This document shows, in pieces, positions 23,710-32,100 of a stretch of DNA of 64,000 nucleotides. Position 1 is the stretch's first letter. Each line of letters begins with the position of its first letter. A program made the position numbers and the translations under genes. The notes beneath the pieces are model-generated. The model ran no database searches. It was not told the origin of the DNA and saw only the letters and a list, made by a program, of their open reading frames with translations. The stretch is from contig NZ_PQHW01000026.1 of NCBI RefSeq assembly GCF_003385215.1, positions 1 to 64,000 of the forward strand, read 5' to 3'. The DNA comes from Amycolatopsis thermalba. Its GTDB lineage: Bacteria; Actinomycetota; Actinomycetes; Mycobacteriales; Pseudonocardiaceae.

Positions 23710-24981
23710 ATGCCCGCCCCACCGCGCAACGTCGCGCCCCTGGTGACCGCCCTGTGCTGGGTGGTCGTCGTGTTCGACGGATACGACCTCATCGTCTACG
23801 GCACGGTCCTGCCGCAGCTGCTCACCGAACCCGGCTGGAACCTGACCAGCAGCACCGCCGGCCTGCTCGGCAGCCTCGCCTTCCTCGGCATGCTGCTCGG
23901 CGCCCTGCTCGCCGGCCGCCTGGCCGACGCGCTCGGCCGCCGCCGGACCATCCTGGCCTGCACCGCCTGGTTCTCGGTGTTCACCGCGCTCTGCGCGATC
24001 GCCCCGGACCCGGTCGTCTTCGGCGCCTTCCGCCTGCTCGCCGGGCTCGGCCTGGGCGGCCTCGTGCCCTCGGCCAACGCCCTGGGCAGCGAGTTCGTCC
24101 CCGCCCGCAGCCGCTCGCTGGTCGCCACGCTGATGATGTCCGGTGTCCCGATCGGCGGCAGCCTCGCCGCGCTGATCGGCATCGCGGTCCTGCCCCGCTA
24201 CGGCTGGCCGGCGATGTTCGCGATCGCCCTGCTCGCGCTCGTCCTCGTGCTGCCGCTGTGCGCGTGGCTGCTGCCCGAATCCCCGGCCTGGCTGCGCGCC
24301 AAGGGCCGCATCGCGCAAGCCGAGGCACTGGAACGCAAGTACTCCCTCGTACCGGAGACGGAAACCGTGCCGCACCGGGGTTTCCGCGCCCTGCTGAAGC
24401 CGCCCTGCACCCGCGCCACCGTGCTGTTCGCCCTCGCCACGCTGGCGACGCTGTTCGCCTGGTACGGGCTGGGCACCTGGCTGCCGCAGCTGATGCGGCA
24501 GAGCGGGTTCGACCTCGGCTCCGCGCTGACGTTCCTGCTCGCGCTCAACCTCGGCGCCGTCGGCGGCTCGCTGGTCACCGCGTGGGCCGGCGCCCGCCTC
24601 GGCCCGCGCCGGGCCGCCGTGCTCGCCGCGGCCGTCGCCGCCGCCGGCCTGCTCGTGCTGGTGCTGCGCCCGTCGCAGGCGGGCGCCTACCTCGCGCTGG
24701 TCCTGGCCGGCGTCGGCACCCACGGCACGCAGTGCCTGATCATCGCCGCGGTCGCCGACCACTACCCGGCCCCGCTGCGCGGCTCCGCGCTCGGCTCGGC
24801 GCTGGGCATCGGCCGCATCGGCGCCGTGCTCGCCCCGCAGGCCGGCGGCTGGCTGCTGGCCGCCGGGTTCGGCGTCACCGCCAACTTCCTCGTGTTCGCC
24901 ATCGGCGCGGCCGTCGCCAGCGGCTTCGTCTGGGCCTGCCCCCGTCCCGTCATCCGTAAGGAAGGAGTGGTCACCCGATGA
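23710..24981 (+). CDS. AAHS-family MFS aromatic acid transporter
   Basis: A 423-residue, 12-helix permease. It has the aromatic acid:H+ symporter motif DGYDLIVYGTVLPQLL in helix 1, GRLADALGRRRTIL in loop 2-3 and RLLAGLGLGGLVPSANAL in helix 4. Position at the head of a gentisate operon suggests 3-hydroxybenzoate or gentisate uptake; it corresponds in order to MhbT of the Klebsiella mhb cluster. Its stop overlaps the next ATG as ATGA. Confidence 0.9.
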   Translation: MPAPPRNVAPLVTALCWVVVVFDGYDLIVYGTVLPQLLTEPGWNLTSSTAGLLGSLAFLGMLLGALLAGRLADALGRRRTILACTAWFSVFTALCAIAPDPVVFGAFRLLAGLGLGGLVPSANALGSEFVPARSRSLVATLMMSGVPIGGSLAALIGIAVLPRYGWPAMFAIALLALVLVLPLCAWLLPESPAWLRAKGRIAQAEALERKYSLVPETETVPHRGFRALLKPPCTRATVLFALATLATLFAWYGLGTWLPQLMRQSGFDLGSALTFLLALNLGAVGGSLVTAWAGARLGPRRAAVLAAAVAAAGLLVLVLRPSQAGAYLALVLAGVGTHGTQCLIIAAVADHYPAPLRGSALGSALGIGRIGAVLAPQAGGWLLAAGFGVTANFLVFAIGAAVASGFVWACPRPVIRKEGVVTR

Positions 24982-26051
24982 CCAGCAACCAGCCCGAGCC
25001 GTCCCCCGAACTCGACGAGCTGTACCGGGGGTTCGCCGAGGAACTCCTCGTTCCACTGTGGACCGAGATCGGCGACCTGATGCCGATGAGCCCGTCCCCG
25101 GCGATGCGCCCGCACGCCTGGCGCTGGAAGACCCTGCTGCCGCTCGCGGAAAAGGCCGGCGAGCTGGTGCCGGTCGGCCGCGGCGGCGAGCGGCGCGCCA
25201 TCGCGCTCGCCAACCCGGGGCTCGGCGGCGCGCCGTACGCGACGCCGACCCTGTGGGCGGCGATCCAGTACCTCGGCCCGGGCGAGAACGCGCCCGAGCA
25301 CCGGCACACGCAGAACGCGTTCCGGTTCGTCGTCGAGGGCGAAGGCGTGTGGACGGTCGTCGACGGCGACCCGGTCGCCATGCGCCGCGGCGACTTCCTG
25401 CTCACCCCCGGCTGGCACTTCCACGGCCACCACAACACCTCCAGCGAGCCGATGGCCTGGATCGACGGCCTGGACATCCCGTTCGTGCACTACACCGGCT
25501 CGGCGTTCTTCGAGTTCGGCCCGGAGCGGGTGTCCAGCACCGACACCCCGGAGCGCTCCCGCGCCGAGCGGCTGTGGGCCCACCCCGGCCTGCGCCCGGT
25601 GTCGCAGACCGCGCCCGCGGTGCACTCGCCGATCGCCGCCTACCGGTGGGAGCACACCGACGCCGCGCTGACCGACCAGCTCGCCCTGGAGGACGAGGGC
25701 TACCCGGGCGTGGTCGAGCCGGGTCACGCCGCGATCCGCTTCACCAACCCGACCACCGGCGGCGACGTCATGCCGACCATCCGCGCCGAGTTCCACCGGC
25801 TGCGTCCCGGCGCGGAAACCGCGCCGCGGCAGGAGGTCGGCTCCGCCGTGTGGCAGGTGTTCGACGGCTCCGGCACGGTCCGCGTCGCCGATCAGGAGTG
25901 GACCGTCGACCACGGTGACCTGTTCGTCGTGCCGTCCTGGGCCGAGGTGACCCTGGCCGCCGACACGCAGCTGGACCTGTTCCGGTTCAGCGACACCCCG
26001 ATCTTCGAGCGACTGCACGCCGACCGCGTGCGGGTGGGAGGACAGCAGTGA
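24978..26051 (+). CDS. gentisate 1,2-dioxygenase
   Basis: A 357-residue bicupin ring-cleavage dioxygenase (EC 1.13.11.4). The first cupin shows the Fe-binding PEHRHTQNAFRFVVEGEG (about residue 108) and the third His in TPGWHFHGHHN (about 150). The second cupin (about 255-345) lacks a full set of metal histidines, as is normal. It opens gentisate to maleylpyruvate. It corresponds to MhbD by order and overlaps genes on both sides by four bases. Confidence 0.93.
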   Translation: MTSNQPEPSPELDELYRGFAEELLVPLWTEIGDLMPMSPSPAMRPHAWRWKTLLPLAEKAGELVPVGRGGERRAIALANPGLGGAPYATPTLWAAIQYLGPGENAPEHRHTQNAFRFVVEGEGVWTVVDGDPVAMRRGDFLLTPGWHFHGHHNTSSEPMAWIDGLDIPFVHYTGSAFFEFGPERVSSTDTPERSRAERLWAHPGLRPVSQTAPAVHSPIAAYRWEHTDAALTDQLALEDEGYPGVVEPGHAAIRFTNPTTGGDVMPTIRAEFHRLRPGAETAPRQEVGSAVWQVFDGSGTVRVADQEWTVDHGDLFVVPSWAEVTLAADTQLDLFRFSDTPIFERLHADRVRVGGQQ

Positions 26052-26881
26052 AACTCGCGACCCTGCGCACCGCCGAGGGCACCCGCGCGATCCGCGTCGA
26101 GGGCGAGCGGTACGCCGAACTCGGCGCGCCGGATGTCGGCGCCTTCCTCGCCCAGGAGGACTGGCGCGCCCAGGCCGGAGCGGTCACGCCGGAGCGGCCG
26201 CTGGCGGGTGCCGGCCTCGCCCCGGTCGTGCCGCGGCCGGGCAAGATCCTGTGCGTCGGCCTGAACTACCGCAACCACATCCTGGAGATGGGCCGCGAGC
26301 TGCCGCGGTACCCGACGCTGTTCGCCAAGTACCCGGAGGCGCTCGTCGGCCCGGCCGACCCGATCGCGCTGCCGCCCGAATCGGACGCCGTGGACTGGGA
26401 GGCCGAGCTGGCGCTGGTCATCGGCGCGACCGTGCGCCGCGCGAGCGAGACCGAGGCGGCCGCCGCGATCGCCGGGTTCAGCGTCCTCAACGACGTCACC
26501 ACCCGCGACTGGCAGTACCGGTCGCCGATGTGGTTGCAGGGCAAGACGTTCGAGGGAACCACCCCGTTCGGCCCGTACCTGGTGACCCCGGACGAGCTGC
26601 CCGGCGGCACCACACCCGCCCTGGACCTGAGCTGCTCGGTCGACGGCGAGCAGGTGCAGAAGGCGAACACCGGCGACCTGGTGTTCGGCCCGGTCGACCT
26701 GGTCCGGTACGCGTCCACGATCCTGACGCTGCGGCCCGGCGACGTGATCGCCACCGGCACGCCCGGCGGAGTGGGCCACGCCCGCAAGCCGCCGCGCTAC
26801 CTGTCCGGCGGCGCCCGGCTGGTCACCGAGATCAGCGGCCTGGGCCGGCTGGAGAACGTGGCGCGTGATGAGCACGCGTGA
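26048..26881 (+). CDS. fumarylacetoacetate hydrolase-family fumarylpyruvate hydrolase
   Basis: A 277-residue FAH-fold enzyme. The fold signatures are GKILCVGLNYRNHILEMG (about residue 67), DWEAELALVIG with the metal-binding glutamates (about 115-122), and TTRDWQYRSPMWLQGKTFEG. It hydrolyses fumarylpyruvate to fumarate and pyruvate, the last pathway step. The GTG start overlaps the dioxygenase stop (GTGA), and its own 3' end overlaps the isomerase gene by 17 bases. It equals MhbH by order. Confidence 0.9.
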   Translation: MKLATLRTAEGTRAIRVEGERYAELGAPDVGAFLAQEDWRAQAGAVTPERPLAGAGLAPVVPRPGKILCVGLNYRNHILEMGRELPRYPTLFAKYPEALVGPADPIALPPESDAVDWEAELALVIGATVRRASETEAAAAIAGFSVLNDVTTRDWQYRSPMWLQGKTFEGTTPFGPYLVTPDELPGGTTPALDLSCSVDGEQVQKANTGDLVFGPVDLVRYASTILTLRPGDVIATGTPGGVGHARKPPRYLSGGARLVTEISGLGRLENVARDEHA

Positions 26882-27455
26882 CTGGATGGACGAGGGCACC
26901 CGGCTGGTCCTCGGGGTGATCGGCGAGCTGTCCGACGCGGAGTTCGACGCGCCGACGCTGCTGCCCGGCTGGACCCGCCGCCACCTCGTCGCGCACCTGC
27001 ACTACAACGCCGAAGCGCTGCGGCGCCTGGTCAGCTGGGCCCGCACCGGGGTCGAATCACGCATGTACGCGAGCACCGAGCAGCGCAACGCCGAGATCGA
27101 GGCGGGCGCGCGGCTGCCCGTGACCGAACTGCGCCGCCTGGTGCGGGAATCGGCGGACGCGCTGGCCGCGGACCTGGACGGACTCCCGGACGCGGCGTGG
27201 GCCAGCCAGGTGGTCACGGCGCAGGGCCGGACCGTGCCGGCCACCGAGATCGTCTGGATGCGCACCCGCGAGGTCGCCGTGCACGCGGCCGATCTCGACC
27301 GCGGCGTGGGGTTCGGCGATCTGCCCGCCGACCTGGTCGAGGCCCTGATCGGCGACGCGCTCAAGCGCCGGATCACGCAGGGGCACGGGCCCGCGCTCGC
27401 GCGCTGGCTCACCGGACGCACCGGCCAGGCCCCCGAACTCGGCCCGTGGTTGTAG
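26865..27455 (+). CDS. mycothiol-dependent maleylpyruvate isomerase
   Basis: A 196-residue DinB-like protein of the mycothiol-dependent maleylpyruvate isomerase family. It shows the N-terminal helix with LLPGWTRRHLVAHLHYNAEA, whose histidine is a metal ligand, and REVAVHAADLDRG (about residue 138) with the other ligand residues. It converts maleylpyruvate to fumarylpyruvate using mycothiol, replacing the glutathione-dependent enzyme MhbI of Gram-negatives. It starts GTG-ATG inside the end of the hydrolase gene. Confidence 0.9.
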   Translation: MMSTRDWMDEGTRLVLGVIGELSDAEFDAPTLLPGWTRRHLVAHLHYNAEALRRLVSWARTGVESRMYASTEQRNAEIEAGARLPVTELRRLVRESADALAADLDGLPDAAWASQVVTAQGRTVPATEIVWMRTREVAVHAADLDRGVGFGDLPADLVEALIGDALKRRITQGHGPALARWLTGRTGQAPELGPWL

Positions 27456-27466
27456 GAGGAGAGGAC

Positions 27467-28639
27467 ATGACCGACACCGATGTCGTGGTGGTCGGGGGCG
27501 GGATCGGCGGGCTGGCCAACGCCCTCGCCCTCGCCGCGGCCGGGCAGCGCGTCCGCGTGCTGGAGCGCGCGCCCGCGTTCGCCGAGGTGGGCGCCGGGCT
27601 GCAGCTGGCGCCCAACGCCACCCGGATCCTGCGCGAGTGGGGCCTGCTCGACGAGGTCGTCGCGCGCGGGGTGCTGCCGCGGCGGCTCGTGCTCAAGGAC
27701 GCGCTCGACGGCGCCGAGCTGACCTCGATGGACCTCGGTCCGGGGTTCGTCGAGCGCTACGGCGCGCCGTACGTGGTGATCCACCGCAGCGACCTGCTGA
27801 CGATCCTGCACGACGCGTGCGCCCGCGCCGGGGTCGAGCTGCTGGCCGACCACAAGGTGGACGACGTCGAGGTGCTGTCCGAGGGCGTGCGCGTGCGGGC
27901 GGGGGAGCGGGAGTTCGCGGCGGGCGCGGCGCTGGCGGCCGACGGGTTGTGGTCGTCGCTGCGGCCGCGGCTGTCCGGCGACCAGCCGGTGTGCTCGGGT
28001 TACGTCGCCTACCGCGGCACCCGCCCGGTGGCCGAGGTGACCGGGCTGGACTCCGACGTGCTCACCGACGTGGTCGTCCACTTCGGACCACGGTGTCACC
28101 TGGTGCAGTACCCGCTGCGGGGCGGGGAACTGCTCAACACGGTCGCGGTGTTCGCCTCGCCCGCGTACGCGCGCGGCGAGGCGGAGTGGGGCGGCCCGGA
28201 GGAGCTGGACGCGGCGTTCGAGGGCACGTGCGACGCGGTGCGGCGTGGCCTGGCGTGGCTGTGGCGGGACCGGCGGTGGCCGATGTACGACCGGCTGCCG
28301 GTGGACCGCTGGGTCGACGGGCGGCTGGCCCTGACCGGCGACGCGGCGCACCCGATGTTGCAGTACCTCGCGCAGGGGGCGTGCCAGGCCCTGGAGGACG
28401 CGCACAGCCTCGCCGGGGAGGTCGCGAAGCAGCAGGCCGCGGCGGCGCTGGACTGGCCGTCCGCGCTCGCGGCCTACGAACAGGCCCGCACGGCGCGGAC
28501 GGCGCGGGTGCAGTCGAGCGCCCGGGTGTGGGGCGAGCTGTGGCACTGCGACGGCCTCGCCCGGCTGCTGCGCAACCAGTACCTGAGCGAACGCCGCCTG
28601 GACGACTACCGCTGGACCGACTGGCTCTACCAGCCGTGA
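27467..28639 (+). CDS. 3-hydroxybenzoate 6-hydroxylase (FAD monooxygenase)
   Basis: A 390-residue group A flavoprotein monooxygenase making gentisate from 3-hydroxybenzoate. It has the FAD fingerprint VVVVGGGIGGLANALALAA (residues 6-24) and GDAAHPMLQYLAQGACQALE (about 288) for the flavin ribityl site. The ATG at 27467 follows AGGAGGAG. It is the last gene of the transporter-dioxygenase-hydrolase-isomerase-hydroxylase operon. Its last 25 codons are copied, degenerately, in the following 150 bases. Confidence 0.92.
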   Translation: MTDTDVVVVGGGIGGLANALALAAAGQRVRVLERAPAFAEVGAGLQLAPNATRILREWGLLDEVVARGVLPRRLVLKDALDGAELTSMDLGPGFVERYGAPYVVIHRSDLLTILHDACARAGVELLADHKVDDVEVLSEGVRVRAGEREFAAGAALAADGLWSSLRPRLSGDQPVCSGYVAYRGTRPVAEVTGLDSDVLTDVVVHFGPRCHLVQYPLRGGELLNTVAVFASPAYARGEAEWGGPEELDAAFEGTCDAVRRGLAWLWRDRRWPMYDRLPVDRWVDGRLALTGDAAHPMLQYLAQGACQALEDAHSLAGEVAKQQAAAALDWPSALAAYEQARTARTARVQSSARVWGELWHCDGLARLLRNQYLSERRLDDYRWTDWLYQP

Positions 28640-28648
28640 GCCGGTGCC

Positions 28649-28677
28649 GGGACGCCCCGCCGGGTGCGGGGTGTCCC
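28649..28677 (+). terminator. hairpin terminator after the gentisate operon, copy 1
   Basis: Arms GGGACGCCCCGC (28649-28660) and GCGGGGTGTCCC (28666-28677) pair over 12 positions with one G-U, beginning ten bases after the stop codon. No T-run follows. The hairpin recurs twice downstream. Confidence 0.65.
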
Positions 28678-28689
28678 GTTGGTGGCTTG

Positions 28690-28893
28690 CGTGTGATGGC
28701 TTTGTGCGGCTGTTGCGCAACGAGTACGTGAGTGAACGCCGTCTGGACGGCTACCGCTGGACGGACTGGCTCTACCGGCCGTGAGCCGGTGCCGGGGCAC
28801 CTCGCCGGGCGGGGTGCCCCGTCGGCGGCCTGGATCCACCGGCCCGTGACGCGGTGCCGGGGGCGCCCCGCCGGGTGCGGGGTGTCCCGTCGG
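28690..28893 (+). repeat. two degenerate tandem copies of the hydroxylase 3' end plus hairpin
   Basis: Copy 2 (about 28690-28822) repeats the last 25 codons of the hydroxylase, ending in the same frame at TGA 28782-28784, exactly 145 bases after the true stop, then a hairpin (GGGGCACC 28794-28801 with GGTGCCCC 28813-28820). Copy 3 (about 28830-28893) retains only the last codons (TGGATCCACCGGCCCGTGA) and an almost exact copy of hairpin 1 (right arm 28877-28888). The copies are non-coding relics of tandem duplication. The rest of the gap to 29172 shows no gene. Confidence 0.8.
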
Positions 28894-29172
28894 CGATGCG
28901 CTTCCCGGTCCGTCGCTGACGGCCCCACCGGCTGTTGGCCGTCCTCTACAAGGGCGAGTGATCAGGCTCTCACGATCCGCGCGGTCCCGCGTGCGCGCGA
29001 GCCGCCGGCATTGTCCCGGGTCAGCGCGCTGCTTTGGAGGGTTCCGACAAAAATCCGCCCACGGCACGGTGCGGGTGCGACGATCACACTACCGATGGGT
29101 ACGCGCGATGCTGGACCAGCGGCCAGGGGAGGCCGCGCCGTCCAACCACCACAACCTGTGAGGCTCGATTCG

Positions 29173-32100
29173 GTGTTCAGTCGTGTCGCGATCGTCAACC
29201 GGGGAGAAGCCGCGATGCGGCTCATCCACGCCGTCGGTGAGCTCAACGCGGAGGGCGGGCCACGCATCGAGACGGTGGCCCTCTACACCGACGCGGACCG
29301 CAACGCCACGTTCGTGCGGGAAGCCGACATCGCCTACAACCTGGGGCCCGCGGCCAACCGCCCCTACCTCGACCTCGCCGTCCTCGAACGCGCCCTGATC
29401 GAGACGAAGGCCGACGCCGCGTGGGTCGGCTGGGGCTTCGTCGCCGAGGACCCGGCCTTCGCCGAACTCTGCGAGAAGATCGGCGTCACCTTCATCGGCC
29501 CGAACCCGGACGCCATGCGCAAACTGGGGGACAAGATCGGCGCCAAGCTGATCGCCGAAGAGGTCGGCGTACCGGTCGCGCCGTGGAGCCGCGGCCCGGT
29601 CGAGGACCTGGACGCCGCCCTGCGCTCGGCCGAGCGGATCGGCTACCCGCTGATGCTCAAGGCCACCGCGGGCGGCGGCGGCCGCGGCATCCGGGTGATC
29701 AACAACGCCGACGAGCTGCGCGATGCCTACGAGCGCACCAGCCAGGAGGCCGCGCGCGCCTTCGGCAGCGGCGTGGTGTTCCTGGAGCGCCTGGTCACCG
29801 GCGCCCGGCACGTCGAGGTCCAGGTCATCGCCGACGGCCAGGGCACCGCGTGGGCGCTGGGCGTGCGCGACTGCTCCGTGCAGCGCCGCAACCAGAAGAT
29901 CATCGAGGAGTCCTCCTCGCCGCTGCTCGCGCCGGACCAGGTGGCCGAGCTGAAGGCCTCCGCCGAGCGGCTGGCCGTCGCGGTCGGCTACCGCGGCGCC
30001 GCCACCGTCGAGTTCCTGTACCACCCGGTGGAGAAGCTGTTCGCCTTCCTCGAGGTCAACACCCGCCTGCAGGTCGAGCACCCGATCACCGAGGCCACCA
30101 CCGGCATGGACCTGGTCAAGGCCCAGCTGCACGTCGCCTCCGGCGGCAAGCTCGAGGGCACCCCGCCCGCCGAGCTGGGCCACGCCATCGAGGCCCGGCT
30201 CAACGCCGAGAACCTGCGCCGCGACTTCGCGCCCGCCCCGGGCCGCATCGCGCTGCTCGACCTCCCGGCCGGCCCCGGCATCCGGGTCGACACCGGCGTC
30301 AGCGAGGGCGACACCATCCCCGCCGACTTCGACTCGATGATCGCCAAGATCATCGCCTACGGCCGCGACCGCGATGAGGCGCTGTCCCGGCTGCGCCGCG
30401 CGATGCGCGAGACCACCGTGCTCATCGAGGGCGGCACCACCAACAAGAGCTTCGTCCTCGACCTGCTCGACCAGCCCGAGGTGATCGACGCCAGCGCCGA
30501 CACCGGCTGGATCGACCGGGTCCGCGCCCAGGGCCGCCTGGTCTCGCACGCCCACTCCGGCATCGCGCTGGCCGCCGCCGCGATCGAGGCCTACCAGGAC
30601 GAGAAGCAGGTGGAGCTGCAGCGCCTGCTGTCCACCGCGCACGGCGGGCGCCCGCAGGTGCAGCACGAGGTGGGCCGCCCGATCGACCTCAAGCTGCGTG
30701 GCGCGACCTACCGGCTGACCGTCGCCGAGACCGGTCCCGGCCGCTACCGCATCGGGTTCGTCACCGGCGACGACGTGGAGACCGTCGACGCCGAGCTGGA
30801 GCGGTACGACGAGCACACCGGCCAGATCCACGTCAACGGCCGCCGCTTCCGGCTGGTGACCGGCACGCACGGGCCGATCCACCTGGTCGAGGTCGACGGC
30901 GTGACGCACCGGATCAGCCGCGACGAGGGCGGCGTGGTCCGCTCGCCCGCCCCGGCCCTGGTGGTCGCCACACCGCTCGCCGTCGGCGACGAGGTCGAGG
31001 CCGGCGCCCCGGTGCTGGTGCTGGAGTCCATGAAGATGGAGACCGTCCTGCGCGCGCCGTTCAAGGCGCTGCTCAAGGAGTCGATGGTCTCCGTCGGCAG
31101 CCAGGTCGAGACCGGCGCCGCCCTGCTGCGCCTGGAACCGCTGGCCGAGGACGCCGACGCCGCGCCGGAAACCGCCGGGGTGGACCTGGACCTGCCGTCC
31201 GAGCCGGACGGTCTGACCGCGGTGCAGCGCGCCGAGCGCGGGATGAACGACCTGCGCAGCATGCTGCTCGGGTTCGACGTCGACCCGCGCGACGGCGGCC
31301 GCACCCTGGCCGGGTACCTCGCCGCGCGGTCCGAGCTGCGGTACCGGGGCCTGGCCGCCGAGGCCGAGCTGCTGGAGATCTTCGCCGACCTGTCCGAGCT
31401 GTCCCGCAACAAGCCCGACGGCGAGGAGACCAAGGCCGAGACGCGGGTGCACAGCCCGCGCGAGCACTTCCACACCTACCTGCAGAGCCTGGACGCCGAG
31501 CGCGCCGGGCTGTCGGAGACCTTCCAGGGCCGGCTGACCCGCGTGCTGAGCCACTACGGGGTCGAGGGGCTGGACCGCACGCCCGAGCTGGAGGAAGCGG
31601 TCTTCCGCATCTTCCTCGCCCAGCAGCGCGCCGCCTCCGACGTCGCGGTGATCACCGCGCTGCTGCAGCAGTGGCTCACCGAGGCCCCGCCGGACAACGG
31701 CTCGCGGCAGACCGTCGGCCAGGCGCTGGAGCACCTGATCCGCGCCACGCAGCTGCGGTTCCCGGTGGTCGGCGACCTCGCCCGCAGCGTGGTGTTCCGC
31801 TGGTTCGCCCAGCCGCTGCTGCGCCGCACCCGCGCCGAGGTCTACACGAAGGTGCGCCGGCACCTCGGCTACCTGGACGCCAACCCGGAGGCGCCCGACC
31901 GCGAGCAGCGCATCGCCGAGATGGTCGCCAGCCCCGAACCGCTGGTGCGGCTGCTCGGCCAGCGCATCGGGCGGCCCGGCCTGGACCCGGGCCCGCTGCT
32001 GGAGGTGCTGAGCCGCCGCTACTACCGCGAGCACGGCCTGGAGGGCGTGGAGACCGGCACCGCGGGCGGGCACGCGTTCGTCACCGCCGGGTACGACCTG

